Source: Actinocorallia sp. API 0066 (GTDB lineage Bacteria > Actinomycetota > Actinomycetes > Streptosporangiales > Streptosporangiaceae). Taken from it: 64,000 nt of DNA. A program made the translations under genes and the position numbers. Below the pieces are notes generated by a model. It saw nothing but the letters and a program-made list of their open reading frames with translations. It was not told the origin of the DNA and ran no database searches. Shown piece by piece: positions 8,408-16,667 of the stretch (position 1 is its first letter; each line of letters opens with the position of its first letter). The DNA is taken from positions 615,205 to 679,204 of the forward strand of contig NZ_JAJLQY010000003.1 of assembly GCF_020991275.1 (NCBI RefSeq), written 5' to 3'.

Positions 8408-8573
8408 GGTCGGAACCTCACTTTCCGGTCAAGACCCCGGACCCGGTGCGCCATCACCGACCGGGGTCGTCTGCGTTTGAGCGCGGAGACTCCACCACTA
8501 TTCGTGTTTGGGTGAGTTCGCTCCGCCTAACTGCCATGCTTAGGCCCTAGCATGTATCAGCCCGCAGGGAGGA

Positions 8574-8606
8574 TGCAAGGTTTATGCATAAGTTGAATCT
8601 CTGCAT
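8574..8606. promoter_or_regulatory. Repeated TGCA motifs before the XRE regulator
   Basis: TGCAA at 8574, the palindrome ATGCAT at 8584-8589 and TGCAT at 8602-8606 lie just before the ribosome site (AGGAAGG, 8609-8615) of the XRE gene. The rest of the 8408-8573 gap shows nothing else I can name. XRE/DUF397 loci often autoregulate; an operator is plausible but not proven. Confidence 0.4.
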
Positions 8607-8621
8607 TTAGGAAGGATCTTG

Positions 8622-9473
8622 ATGCCAGCACGACCGCAACCGACCATCCGCCTGCGGAGACTGGCCGGACGCCTACGACGTCGGCGCGATGACCTGAAGC
8701 TGAGCAGGGAGTACGTAGCCGAGCACACCGGCATCAACCCCACCACGCTCTACCGCATCGAGATGTTCAAGGTCAGACCGCAGGCCCGGACCCTGAAGGC
8801 GCTGCTAGACCTGTACGAGGTGGAGCCCGAGGAGCGCGCGGCCCTGGTCCAGCTCCTCAAGGACTCCGGCAAGAAGGGCTTGCTGGAGCCATACCAGGAG
8901 GGCTTGCCCGAGGAGTACAGCGCGTACATCGAGTTCGAGGACGAGGCCCGCAGCATCTGGAACTACGAGTCCCTGTATGTGCCCGGATTGCTCCAGACTG
9001 AGGCTTATGCACGACATGTCATCCCTGACGGAATGCCGACCCTGACCGCCGATGAGGTTGAGCGGCGGGTTCTGGCACGAGTAAGCCGCCAAGCGGTCCT
9101 CACCCGCGACGCACCCTTGCATCTTTGGGCCATCTTCGACGAAGCGGCGCTCCACCGGCTCGTCGGCGGCGCCCGAGTCATGCGCGAGCAGATCCTTCAC
9201 CTCATCGACTCCGCCCAGACGCCCAACATCACCGTCCAGGTGATCCCTTTCGACGTCGGTGGCCACCCGGGGATGCTCGGTTCCTTCGTCGTGATGGCGT
9301 TCGCCGCCCAACCCACCACGATTTACATCGACAGCGTGGCGGGGGACCTCTTCCTTGAGGAAGAGCCCGATGTACGCCGGTATAGTGCCATGTACGAGCA
9401 CCTACGGGCCGTTGCTCTCAGCCCTGCTGCATCTGTGGAGCTGATGAGACGTAGGGCCGCAAGTCTGGAGTGA
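8622..9473 (+). CDS. XRE-family regulator with DUF5753 domain
   Basis: DNA-binding regulator of a very large actinomycete family. Residues 10-70 form the Cro/C1-type HTH (LRRRRDDLKLSREYVAEHTGINPTTLYRIE). The remainder is DUF5753 (YESLYVPGLLQTEAYARHVI, then IQVIPF-like ITVQVIPFDVGGHPGMLGSFVVM). It is about 283 residues, normal for the family. The start is the ATG with AGGAAGG upstream. It is followed 14 bases later by its usual partner, a DUF397 protein. Such pairs influence development or antibiotic production in Streptomyces; the target here is unknown. Confidence 0.92.
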   Translation: MPARPQPTIRLRRLAGRLRRRRDDLKLSREYVAEHTGINPTTLYRIEMFKVRPQARTLKALLDLYEVEPEERAALVQLLKDSGKKGLLEPYQEGLPEEYSAYIEFEDEARSIWNYESLYVPGLLQTEAYARHVIPDGMPTLTADEVERRVLARVSRQAVLTRDAPLHLWAIFDEAALHRLVGGARVMREQILHLIDSAQTPNITVQVIPFDVGGHPGMLGSFVVMAFAAQPTTIYIDSVAGDLFLEEEPDVRRYSAMYEHLRAVALSPAASVELMRRRAASLE

Positions 9474-9487
9474 GGGGAGGGCGCGCG

Positions 9488-9682
9488 ATGAGCCTTGGAA
9501 ACGCTCCGTGGCGCAAGAGCAGCAGGTCCAGTTCCAATGGGCAGTGTGTAGAGGTGGCGGCTCTCACTCAGACGATCGGGGTCCGGGACAGCAAGCAGCC
9601 CGAATCACCCCACCTCAGCGTCAACGCTCGGGGGTTCCGGAGCCTGCTCATCGGCGTCAAGGCTGGTCACCACGACCTCTGA
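9488..9682 (+). CDS. DUF397 protein, partner of the XRE regulator
   Basis: A 64-residue protein with the family signature W-R-K-S-S-R-S-S-x-N-G-x-C-V-E-V-A and VRDSKQP. DUF397 proteins are the small partners of XRE/DUF5753 regulators, as in the WhiJ group, and may modulate their DNA binding. I chose the ATG at 9488 because GGGGAGG ends 7 bases upstream; a GTG at 9470 that overlaps the XRE stop is possible. Confidence 0.9.
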   Translation: MSLGNAPWRKSSRSSSNGQCVEVAALTQTIGVRDSKQPESPHLSVNARGFRSLLIGVKAGHHDL

Positions 9683-9785
9683 CCGCCGTGTGAGGCTTTC
9701 CCCTACAGGATCAAGGTTGGGGGTCTTGACGGGCCTACGGAGGCTTCCGGGCCCGATCGGCCTGCTCACTAGCAGCGGTGGGTAC

Positions 9786-9813
9786 GCGTCCGGCCGCTTC
9801 GCTTGCCGGACGC
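9786..9813 (+). terminator. Hairpin after the DUF397 gene
   Basis: Perfect 9-bp stem GCGTCCGGC / GCCGGACGC with a 10-base loop, 100 bases after the DUF397 stop. There is no T run, as is common in actinomycete terminators. Confidence 0.55.
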
Positions 9814-9905
9814 TCCCACCTCGCCGTGAGGCCGCCTCTCGGACCGTCAGCCAGCCATTCACGGCCCGTTGACGACCCCTTGCGCTTTCTCTGTGGGAAT
9901 CGGCC

Positions 9906-10268
9906 TTACCCGAGCTTGCCCCGGCTCCGAAGCTTCCTGACCCGGCTCTGAATCGCGCCCAAGCGCCGATCGAACACCGGGACGAGGTCCACGGCCTTCG
10001 CGCCGCCCGTCACCAGGGCCGCCCGCTCGTCATCCTCCGCAGTCCACGGCCGGTAAGCGTTCGGCCGCGCCGTCCGCACCACATCCACGTAGCTGCCCGG
10101 CAGGTTGCCCGCCGTCAGCATCACCAGGTCATCGGCCACCACATCCGCCACGATCTCACCCGACGGCCCCAGCAGCACGACCCGTGCCACCTCTATCTCC
10201 CCCTGCCGGACCGCCCCCGGCTCCCCTTTGGCCTGCCGACCGCGCGCCATGATCCGAAGCTGCACCAT
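9906..10268 (-). CDS. Small HTH (Myb/SANT-like) protein
   Basis: A 120-residue protein. The C-terminal 45 residues (YRPWTAEDDERAALVTGG ... FDRRLGAIQSRVRKLRSRG) carry the W-T-x-x-D-D and GAI-x-SR-x-x-KL pattern of a Myb/GcrA-like HTH seen in many small actinobacterial proteins. The N-terminal part is beta-rich. DNA binding is likely, target unknown. The ATG has AAAGGA upstream. It is the last convincing gene before the element's right end. Confidence 0.6.
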   Translation of the reverse strand: MVQLRIMARGRQAKGEPGAVRQGEIEVARVVLLGPSGEIVADVVADDLVMLTAGNLPGSYVDVVRTARPNAYRPWTAEDDERAALVTGGAKAVDLVPVFDRRLGAIQSRVRKLRSRGKLG

Positions 10269-10523
10269 CACGGTTCCTTTCGCTCAGGATGACTGACCCG
10301 CAGGTGATCCACGAACGAAAGAGCATCAGCGACGAGGAAGCCGCACCGCCGAGCGCGCACCGCCGCCGACCGCCACGGGGACCGACGCCCCAGCAGGCCG
10401 TGAGCACGCGCTAGGAGTATGCACCGCCCCGAGCCCGTCAAACCTCCCACCCGCCACAGAACCCAGGGCTGACCGAGATCATCGCCGGGGGCTAGCCGCC
10501 CCCAGTCCCCCGCCACCGCTGCA

Positions 10524-10574
10524 CATGTCCGCGCGAACCTCTCTGTCACACCCCCCACCGTTCGCGCGGACATG
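10524..10574. repeat. 15-bp perfect inverted repeat
   Basis: CATGTCCGCGCGAAC at 10524-10538 and its exact reverse complement at 10560-10574, with a 21-base pyrimidine-rich spacer. Too long to be chance. It may be an operator, transfer origin element or strand-initiation hairpin. Confidence 0.75.
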
Positions 10575-10757
10575 CACAGCGACCGAACCCCAAGCCGCTA
10601 GCCCGCAGGCGACCGCCACCGCACCCGACACCGACCAACGCACCGCCACCAGGCCGCCCCCCTTCAGCCCCTCAGCCATGCGACCACTAGCGGGGGCTCC
10701 CGCCCCCACACCCCCGGTTCCCCACGCCTACCGGCCCGCCTACCGCCGCCGACCACG

Positions 10758-10864
10758 GGCGCGCGACCCTCTGACCACACACGCGCCAACCAGCGCGCCC
10801 ACCTGACGCCACCCCCTCACACCCCGATTCAGGCGCGCGACCCTCACCGCACCAACGCGCCAAA
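10758..10864. repeat. Two imperfect 33-base direct repeats
   Basis: GGCGCGCGACCCTC starts both copies (10758 and 10832), and both end in ACGCGCCAA. About 26 of 33 bases match. Each copy has GGCGCG and CGCGCC ends, so each can fold. Function unknown. Confidence 0.5.
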
Positions 10865-10955
10865 CCCCGCCCCCACCGACCCACCGCATAAGAGTTCGCC
10901 TTCTGACCAGGGCAAACACCTTGGCTCAGCAGCCCCAAGATGCGATAATGAAGGC

Positions 10956-11123
10956 TCAAGAGAAAAGAAGTGCGCTAACCCCCCGCTCCGGGTTGCCTGA
11001 GCCGGACGGGCCCATGACGGCGAGCACCTCGCCCTGCCTGACGTCCAGGTCGACGCCGCGCAGCGCGTCGGTCCTACCGAAGGACTTGCGCAGCGCGCGG
11101 GCGGACAGCACAGGGGCGGTCAT
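10956..11123 (-). pseudogene. ABC transporter ATPase gene cut at Walker A by element insertion
   Basis: The frame starts MTAPVLSARALRKSFG, with its ATG overlapping the PadR stop (ATGA), and continues as a normal ABC ATPase N-terminus to VLAVMGPSGSG. The next residue should be the Walker A Lys; instead it reads NPERGVSALLFS and stops at 10956. Similarity ends at about 10994-10992, within one codon of the Lys. The gene's 3' part must lie on the far side of the element, outside the window. The fragment cannot bind ATP. Confidence 0.85.
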
Positions 11124-11647
11124 CGGGAGATCTCCTCCTTGAGGGCGTCGAGGCGGGCCGCCGCCATGTCGATCCAGCGCAGGTCGGCCTCCAGGTGGAA
11201 AAGGGCGTGGTCGCAGGCGAGGACCTCGATGAGCGGCGCGTCCCTGCGCGCGCGCGTCAACTCCCGCATACGGGCCAGATGGGCGGTGCGCTGCACGTCG
11301 AGGAGCCGCTGGGCGTCCTCGTCGACGAGCAGCGCGACGACGGTCTTGGCGAACAGGTCGCGCCGGGCGGCGGGGGCGGGCGGCTCGGCGGTGAACATCC
11401 AGCCGAGCAGCGCCTCACGCCCGACTTGGGTGATCCGGTACTTCTTGCGGTCGGGCGCGTCGCCCGTCGACTCCTCCCCGACCAGCACGATCAGGCCGTC
11501 CCTGAGCATCCGTGCCAGCACCGCGTAGACCTGCCCGAAGGCGAGGGGCTTCTCCGCCCCGAAATACCTGTCGAACGAGTGCTTCAGGTCGTAGCCGTAG
11601 CTCGGCTCCCGACTCAGCAACCCGAGCAACGTCCTTCCGTTGTCCAT
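11120..11647 (-). CDS. PadR-family transcriptional regulator
   Basis: A 175-residue regulator. The N-terminal winged helix has the family pattern LLGLLSREPSYGYDLKHSFDRYFG ... LAFGQVYAVLARMLRDGLI, and the C-terminal half is the helical dimerisation region (PadR C-terminal, VirR-like). PadR regulators of this kind sit in front of and repress drug- or lipid-type ABC transporter operons. Here the ABC ATPase gene overlaps its stop by ATGA but has been broken by the element, so the regulator may have lost its main target. Positions 11648-11769 contain no other gene. Confidence 0.9.
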   Translation of the reverse strand: MDNGRTLLGLLSREPSYGYDLKHSFDRYFGAEKPLAFGQVYAVLARMLRDGLIVLVGEESTGDAPDRKKYRITQVGREALLGWMFTAEPPAPAARRDLFAKTVVALLVDEDAQRLLDVQRTAHLARMRELTRARRDAPLIEVLACDHALFHLEADLRWIDMAAARLDALKEEISR

Positions 11648-11769
11648 GGTCGGCGACTATACGCACGGTGTATAGCAACGCGGATCGCTCGCTCGGCCGA
11701 GCCCGCCTCCCCCACAGGAGTGACGCCGCCCCCCACCCACGGCCTACCACCCGGGCGGGGCGGCCATGG

Positions 11770-12162
11770 TCAGTCGGGCCCGTCGAACCTGATGCCGGTG
11801 TTGGCGGTGCCGTCGTCGCCCGCCTCGGCGTCACCGGTATCGGCGGCGCTCACGTGGTCGGGGCGGGCGGTGGCGGGGCCTGTCACGCCGGTGTTGGCGG
11901 TGCCGCCGCGGCCCACGGTCGCCTTGCCCGTCCGGGTGGCCCGCGCCTCGGAGCCCTGCGCCTGCGCGCCGCGCGCGGCGCGCAACTGGAGGCTCGCCGC
12001 CACGAGGATCGCGACGACGGCGGTGCCGAACCACAGCGCCTGTGCCCACCAGGCGCCTTCGACGCGGTTGGTCGCCACCCCGCCGATCGCCGCCACGACG
12101 GCCCCGCCGAAGGTGAGAAGCCGCGTCCGCGCCTCAGTGCCCATCCCGGCATAAAACCCCAC
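11770..12162 (-). CDS. Small membrane protein with NTG-type repeats
   Basis: A 130-residue protein of unknown function. Two hydrophobic helices lie at about residues 17-35 and 39-59. The C-terminal half is soluble and contains two GTANTG units (GTANTGVTGP and GTANTGIRF) with TGDAEAGD between them; short Gly-Thr-Asn repeats like these recur in actinobacterial proteins. The GTG at 12162 is preferred for its ribosome site GGAAGG, with ATG at 12144 as the alternative. A much longer open frame upstream belongs to the opposite reading of the TauE gene and is not real. Confidence 0.6.
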   Translation of the reverse strand: MGFYAGMGTEARTRLLTFGGAVVAAIGGVATNRVEGAWWAQALWFGTAVVAILVAASLQLRAARGAQAQGSEARATRTGKATVGRGGTANTGVTGPATARPDHVSAADTGDAEAGDDGTANTGIRFDGPD

Positions 12163-12206
12163 CGAGCCCCTTCCTTTCCACCGGAACGGGGAGGTTCGGC
12201 GGGGAT

Positions 12207-12971
12207 TCAGACGGCGGTGAGCGCCATGCAGGGGGCCAGGGCGAGGACGGTCCAGGCGAACGTGCGGCGGACGCGCTCGGGCGGGACGCGGCGGGCCAGG
12301 CGCCCCGTGAGGGTCGAGGCGGCGATGGCGGTGGCGGCGAAGGACACGATGAGGGGCAGGCTCAGATGGGCGCCCAGGTGCCCGGCGAGGCCCGCCGCGG
12401 AGTTGACGGCGATGACGACGAGGGACGTCGCGGCGGCCTCGGCGGCGGTGAGGCCCAGCAGGAGCGTCAGGGCGGGGACGACAGCGAAGCCACCGCCTAC
12501 GCCGAACACACCGGTCAGCGCGCCCGTGCCCGCGCCCGCGCCGAGCGCCTTGGGCAGGCAGCGCCGCCGCTCGGGACGGGCCGCCCCCGACGTCCGGCAG
12601 GCGGTGCCGAGCGGGCGGGCGTCGCGCAGCATCCGGACCGCGACGACGGCCATGAGCAGCGCGAACACCGGCATCAGGACCCGTTCCGGCAGCGCCGCTC
12701 CGATCCGCGCGCCCATCAGCGCCGCAGGCACACCGCCCACCGCGAACACGGCGGCGACCGGCCACCTGACGACGCCGGAGCGCAGCCGTGGCAGCAGCGC
12801 CCCGAGCGACGACAGCAGGACGACCACCAGCGCCGTCGGTATCGCGACCTGCACGGGCTGCCCCGCCAAGAACACCAGGACGGGCACCGCGAGGATCGAC
12901 CCTCCCGCGCCGAGCAGCCCGAGCGTCACGCCGACGGCGGCCGCGCCCAGCAGGGTCAGCAGCAGGCTCAC
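12207..12971 (-). CDS. TauE/SafE-family sulfite/sulfur exporter
   Basis: A 254-residue integral membrane transporter with seven or eight hydrophobic segments and the family start LLGAAAVGVTLGLLGAGGSILAVPVLVF. TSUP proteins move sulfite, sulfonates or other sulfur compounds. It lies behind a beta-lactamase/rhodanese gene that is under a CstR-type operator, so export of sulfite or thiosulfate formed by persulfide oxidation is the likely job. Its GTG overlaps the stop of a 27-codon frame (GTGA). Confidence 0.88.
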   Translation of the reverse strand: MSLLLTLLGAAAVGVTLGLLGAGGSILAVPVLVFLAGQPVQVAIPTALVVVLLSSLGALLPRLRSGVVRWPVAAVFAVGGVPAALMGARIGAALPERVLMPVFALLMAVVAVRMLRDARPLGTACRTSGAARPERRRCLPKALGAGAGTGALTGVFGVGGGFAVVPALTLLLGLTAAEAAATSLVVIAVNSAAGLAGHLGAHLSLPLIVSFAATAIAASTLTGRLARRVPPERVRRTFAWTVLALAPCMALTAV

Positions 12972-13051
12972 CGGCGGTGCGGCGCGTGCACGCCCGAGAC
13001 GACGACGGGCCGTCCCGCCGCCTTCAGCCGGGCGCTGTCGAGGACGTGCAT
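12968..13051 (-). CDS. 27-codon frame coupled to the TauE/SafE gene
   Basis: Encodes a peptide starting MHVLDSARLKAAGRPVVVSG. It has a clear ribosome site (AAGGAG) and its TGA overlaps the GTG of the exporter gene, so it is probably translated. The start resembles the first strand of a rhodanese domain (LDSARLKAAGRPVVV), so it may be a shortened rhodanese remnant kept for translational coupling, or a short leader. Not proven to be a stable protein. Confidence 0.5.
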   Translation of the reverse strand: MHVLDSARLKAAGRPVVVSGVHAPHRR

Positions 13052-13083
13052 GACCGTTTCTCCTTGCGCTAGGGGGCCGCGCG

Positions 13084-14397
13084 TCACGCCAGGGCGGGGG
13101 CGGGGGCGTCGTTGAGGACGGACACTGTGTGGCCCGCGTTGGTGAGGAGGACCGCCGCGATGGTGGCGCGGCGGCCGGAGCCGCACGCGATGAGGACGGG
13201 CTCGGCGGGCGTCAGATCGTCCGGGAGGCCCTGGCTGAGGAGTTCGGGCAGGAAGCGCGCCGCGGCTCCGGCGAGGGGCGCTGCGACCCGCTCGTGGTCC
13301 ATCCGGACGTCGAGGACCCGCGTGGTCGCGGCGGCGGCGCGGGCCTCGGCGAGGTCGAGGAGGGCGAAGCGGGCGGTGGCCAGGTCGGCGAGGTCGTGCA
13401 CGACGCCGCGCACGTCGTCGAACCCGAGGCGGGCGAGCTGGGCGCGGGCCTCGGCGACGTCCTGGCCGGGGTCGGCGACGAGCACGACGGGGGCGCCCTG
13501 CGGCAGGAGCCATGCCGTCCAGCTACCGAAGTCGGCGCCCAGCTCGACGCCGAGCGATCCGGGCACGAAGCCCTCGGCCTGGCGGGCGCGGGGCCGCATG
13601 TCGACGAGGTGGACGCCGTCCAGAGCGAGCGCGTCCGCCACGGCCAGCTCCGGGAGCTCCGTGGACGGCGGCGCGGAGGCGCCCCGGACGTTGCCGGGCC
13701 CCATGTGCGCGTAGAAGGCCGGGATGGGAAGGCGGGTCGCCAGAAGCCGGTCGGCGAACTCCTCGGGCCCCGGCAGCGCGAGCAGGGGGTTGCCGTCCTG
13801 CTCCGCCCCGATCGTCGAGGTGTACTTGCCAGCGCCGCTGACGCTGCAGAAGGAGCCCTCCCCGTGCGTCGGGTACAGGGCGACGTCACGGGGCAGCCCC
13901 GCGAGCCGGTGGACCGATCCGTACTGGAGGCGCGCCAGCGTACGGGCGCGCTCGGGGCCGAGCAGATCGGTCCGTCCCGCTGACGCGACGAGGAGGCTCC
14001 CGCCGGAGAAGACCGTCACCGGCTCGCCGTCAAGCAGGATCACGTAGCTGGTGTGCTCAGGGGTGTGTCCCGGCGTGTGCACCGGTCTGATCGTCAGGCC
14101 GTCCGGCCCAGGCAGGTCCTCCAGGTGGAACGCCGGGGTGTGCGGGTAGGCGGGCGCCGCGCCCGCCGGCATGACGAGCTCGGCGCCCGCGCGCGCGGCG
14201 GCGACCGGGCCGCCGGACAGGTAGTCGTTGTGCAGGTGGGTCTCCAGCACGAACCGCACCTCCAGGTCGCGGGCCGCCGCCGCGTCGAGGAACCTCCCGA
14301 CGTCGCGCTGTGGATCGACCAGCACCGCCTTCCCCTCGTGCGCCAGCAGGTACGACTGGTCGCCCAGCCCTTCGGTACGGAACTCGATGATCTCCAT
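13084..14397 (-). CDS. Beta-lactamase-fold/rhodanese protein (persulfide dioxygenase-like)
   Basis: Oxidises or transfers sulfane sulfur. The N-terminal 240 residues are a metallo-beta-lactamase fold with the ETHLHNDYLSGG metal motif, HTPGHTPEH and YPTHGEGS. Two rhodanese-like domains follow (about 255-345 and 350-437). The first has no Cys in its active loop; the second has LIACGSGRRA with a likely sulfur-carrying Cys. It is 437 residues, in the range of actinobacterial CstB-like fusions. The ATG is only 3 bases from a CstR-type operator, so repressor binding would cover the ribosome site. It probably starts an operon with the exporter. Confidence 0.88.
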   Translation of the reverse strand: MEIIEFRTEGLGDQSYLLAHEGKAVLVDPQRDVGRFLDAAAARDLEVRFVLETHLHNDYLSGGPVAAARAGAELVMPAGAAPAYPHTPAFHLEDLPGPDGLTIRPVHTPGHTPEHTSYVILLDGEPVTVFSGGSLLVASAGRTDLLGPERARTLARLQYGSVHRLAGLPRDVALYPTHGEGSFCSVSGAGKYTSTIGAEQDGNPLLALPGPEEFADRLLATRLPIPAFYAHMGPGNVRGASAPPSTELPELAVADALALDGVHLVDMRPRARQAEGFVPGSLGVELGADFGSWTAWLLPQGAPVVLVADPGQDVAEARAQLARLGFDDVRGVVHDLADLATARFALLDLAEARAAAATTRVLDVRMDHERVAAPLAGAAARFLPELLSQGLPDDLTPAEPVLIACGSGRRATIAAVLLTNAGHTVSVLNDAPAPALA

Positions 14398-14400
14398 CAG

Positions 14401-14416
14401 ATACCCCCCGGGGTAT
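14401..14416. promoter_or_regulatory. CsoR/CstR-type operator before the beta-lactamase/rhodanese gene
   Basis: Perfect 16-base palindrome ATACCCCCCGGGGTAT. It matches the site at 14748-14763 in all but the central bases and lies at the ribosome site of the gene it should repress. Confidence 0.82.
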
Positions 14417-14468
14417 GTAGAGCCCAGAAAGAAGGCCCGCTCGCGCCGGGCCCGCGGGGGCGCGGCCG

Positions 14469-14810
<342 letters not shown>

Positions 14811-14903
14811 TCAGCCCGGTTCCCGGGGGTCGGGGGAAAATGCGAGGAGTGTCGAAAAGTAGCGTGATACTCACCATGGGTAACCGATCGGGGAAGGGGC
14901 GCG

Positions 14904-15497
14904 GTGGTGATTGGCGGGGGGACGGGGGTGGGGGTGGGGGTTGTGCCGTCGCGGGAGAGGTATGGGACGTGGAAGGGGTCGGTGTTGGTGTTGGGGTTTG
15001 TTTGTCTTTGGGAGGGGTTCTGGCTGGGGTGGGACGCGTTGGTGCCGGGGCGGGAGGAGGTGCCGCCGGGGCGGGCGGTGTATGTGTCGGCGTCGGTGTC
15101 GTTCACGCCCGCGGCCGCGTGGTCGCTCTCCAGGGCCCGGACGACGCCCGGGACGCTGGCGACCGTTACCCGGCGGTCCAGCGCCTTCAGCGTGCGGCTG
15201 GCGGCCTGGACGGAGCGGTTGGACGGGAAGGTCATCCAGGAGCGGCGGATCCTCAGGAAGGCGTCCGGGGCGCGGGTGTTCGGCGGCGACCAGTCCTTCC
15301 ACACCGGCAACGGGCTGGGCGGCGTGCGGTTCTACTACTCGGGCGTCAACGGCGAGGGGCTCGTCTGGATGGGCTGGGAGCCCAGGGCGCGGACCGTCAT
15401 CACACTGCGGGCCGAGAGCGCCCACGGCGCCCTGCTGCGGCATCTGCCGGAGTTCCAGCGCATGGTGGACAGCGTCAGGATCGGAGAGAAGGCGTGA
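14904..15497 (+). CDS. Hypothetical membrane-anchored protein before the PrsW-like gene
   Basis: A 197-residue protein. After a short Gly/Val-rich start there is one hydrophobic segment at about residues 27-43 (SVLVLGFVCLWEGFWLGW), then a soluble domain of about 150 residues with no motif I know. It is probably a single-pass protein with its C-terminal domain outside. The frame starts with GTG after GGGGAAGGGG. Its TGA overlaps the GTG of the PrsW-like gene, so the two are co-translated, and it may be a partner or substrate of that protease. Confidence 0.6.
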   Translation: MVIGGGTGVGVGVVPSRERYGTWKGSVLVLGFVCLWEGFWLGWDALVPGREEVPPGRAVYVSASVSFTPAAAWSLSRARTTPGTLATVTRRSSAFSVRLAAWTERLDGKVIQERRILRKASGARVFGGDQSFHTGNGLGGVRFYYSGVNGEGLVWMGWEPRARTVITLRAESAHGALLRHLPEFQRMVDSVRIGEKA

Positions 15498-16660
15498 GTT
15501 CCGCCGTCGGGCCTCCCGTCGCCGTGGACGGGTTCTTCCAGCCGCGCAGGGCCGCCTTCTGGCTCCTGGTGTTCTTCCTCGTCATCGGGGCGTTCTCCAC
15601 GCTGTCGAAGATCCATCTGAGCTACGAGATCGTGCCTACGTCGGTGCTGGTAGGGACGCTGGTGTGGAGCCTGTACACGGTGCCGTTCCTGCTGTTCCTG
15701 CGCGCCCTGGACGTCTTCGAGCAGCACTCGCCTCTGGGCTTCGCCCTCGCGTTCGCGTGGGGCGGGTTCGGCGCCGTCTACCTGGTGATCCCGGTGAACG
15801 GCGCGGTGGAGTCGCTGGCGGCCAAGCTGGGCGGCCCGGAGTTCGCCGCGCGGTGGGGTCCGGCCCTGGCCGCGCCGACGAACGAGGAGATCTTCAAGTA
15901 CCTCGGCGTCGTCCTCCTCGTGATGATCGCGCGCACGCAGTTCCCGACGATCCTGTCCGTCGTCGTCATGGGCGCGATGGTGGGGCTCGGCTTCCAGGTG
16001 ATGGAGGACCTCGTCTACACGGCGAACACGGCCATCCAGTTCCCCAGCAGCGACCAGGTGGCCCCCGTCATCGTCATGCTCATCGTGCGCGGCCTCCTGG
16101 GCGGGCTGTGGAGCCACGCCCTGTACACGTCGATCGCGTGCTTCGGCCTCGGCTATCTGGTGGCCCGGCCGGAGCACCCCTTGCCGCGTCGCCTCGCGGT
16201 GGCCGCCTTGTTCTTCCTCCTGGCGTGGTCCGCGCACTTCTTCTGGGACTCGCCGTGGTTGCAGGGCCTTGACGGCGGTGTCTTCACGCTCGCGCTGGTG
16301 AAGGGCGTGCCCGTGCTCGTCGTGGGGTTCGCCGTCTGGTACCTGGCGAGCCGCGAGCAGTACTGCCGGGTCCGTGCCATCACCGACGCCTACCTGGACC
16401 GCACCCTTGTCACGCCGGAGGAGATCCCCGCGCTTGCGTCGTTCTCCGAGCGCCGCCGCGCGCGGAAGCATCTACGGTTCCGCCACGGGCGTCCGGCGGC
16501 GCGCACCCTCCGACGGCTCCAGCGCGCCCAGTTGCACCTGTTGCGGGTCTGCTCCCAGTCGGGGCCCTCGCCGCAGGCGTGGCGCGCGGCACAGGAGGTC
16601 CGCGCGCTCCGCGCCCACCTGGACGAACTCACCGAGGACCCTTCGACGCGCTCCGAGTGA
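15494..16660 (+). CDS. PrsW-family intramembrane metalloprotease
   Basis: A 388-residue protein with about eight membrane segments. The family's conserved residues are present: EE in PTNEEIFKYLG, E and D in QVMEDLVY, His in SHALYT and His/Asp in AHFFWDS. PrsW-type proteases cut anti-sigma factors or other membrane proteins. The tail of about 110 residues is cytoplasmic and basic. The start is the GTG overlapping the preceding stop (GTGA). The substrate is unknown; the coupled membrane protein upstream is the first candidate. Confidence 0.82.
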   Translation: MSSAVGPPVAVDGFFQPRRAAFWLLVFFLVIGAFSTLSKIHLSYEIVPTSVLVGTLVWSLYTVPFLLFLRALDVFEQHSPLGFALAFAWGGFGAVYLVIPVNGAVESLAAKLGGPEFAARWGPALAAPTNEEIFKYLGVVLLVMIARTQFPTILSVVVMGAMVGLGFQVMEDLVYTANTAIQFPSSDQVAPVIVMLIVRGLLGGLWSHALYTSIACFGLGYLVARPEHPLPRRLAVAALFFLLAWSAHFFWDSPWLQGLDGGVFTLALVKGVPVLVVGFAVWYLASREQYCRVRAITDAYLDRTLVTPEEIPALASFSERRRARKHLRFRHGRPAARTLRRLQRAQLHLLRVCSQSGPSPQAWRAAQEVRALRAHLDELTEDPSTRSE

Positions 16661-16667
16661 TGGTTTT

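Larger units (their letters stand above)
10269..10955. other. Non-coding, C-rich and repeat-rich region at the element's right end
   Basis: No frame here has codon bias or a ribosome site that convinces me. The region holds a 15-bp inverted repeat (10524-10574), two imperfect copies of a 33-base unit (10758-10864) and, at 10890-10980, a short less GC-rich stretch next to the chromosomal junction. This is where attachment-site arms, a transfer origin or a plasmid origin could lie. Confidence 0.6.
1..10992. mobile_element. Right part of an integrated AICE (actinomycete integrative and conjugative element)
   Basis: The block combines a RepSA-like initiator, an FtsK/TraB-type translocase, small AICE-type proteins, an XRE/DUF397 pair and cargo genes, which is the established composition of AICEs. 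The right boundary is visible: the ABC ATPase reading frame that starts at 11123 is intact to the Walker A glycine at 10995 and then loses similarity, so the junction is at about 10990-10994. In AICEs the integrase and excisionase normally lie beyond repSA, which here means left of the window. The left end and the att repeat cannot be seen. The nature of the element is well supported; the exact boundary is inferred. Confidence 0.8.

Noticed and set aside
9605..9872. Short frames on both strands, one starting MNGWLTVREAA like an excisionase
   Set aside because: Neither has a ribosome site; the minus-strand one loses similarity after ten residues and overlaps the DUF397 gene and its hairpin.
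10268..10573. 101-codon minus-strand frame ending at the small HTH gene start
   Set aside because: Its stop overlaps the next start, but composition is random-like and it would begin inside the 15-bp inverted repeat.
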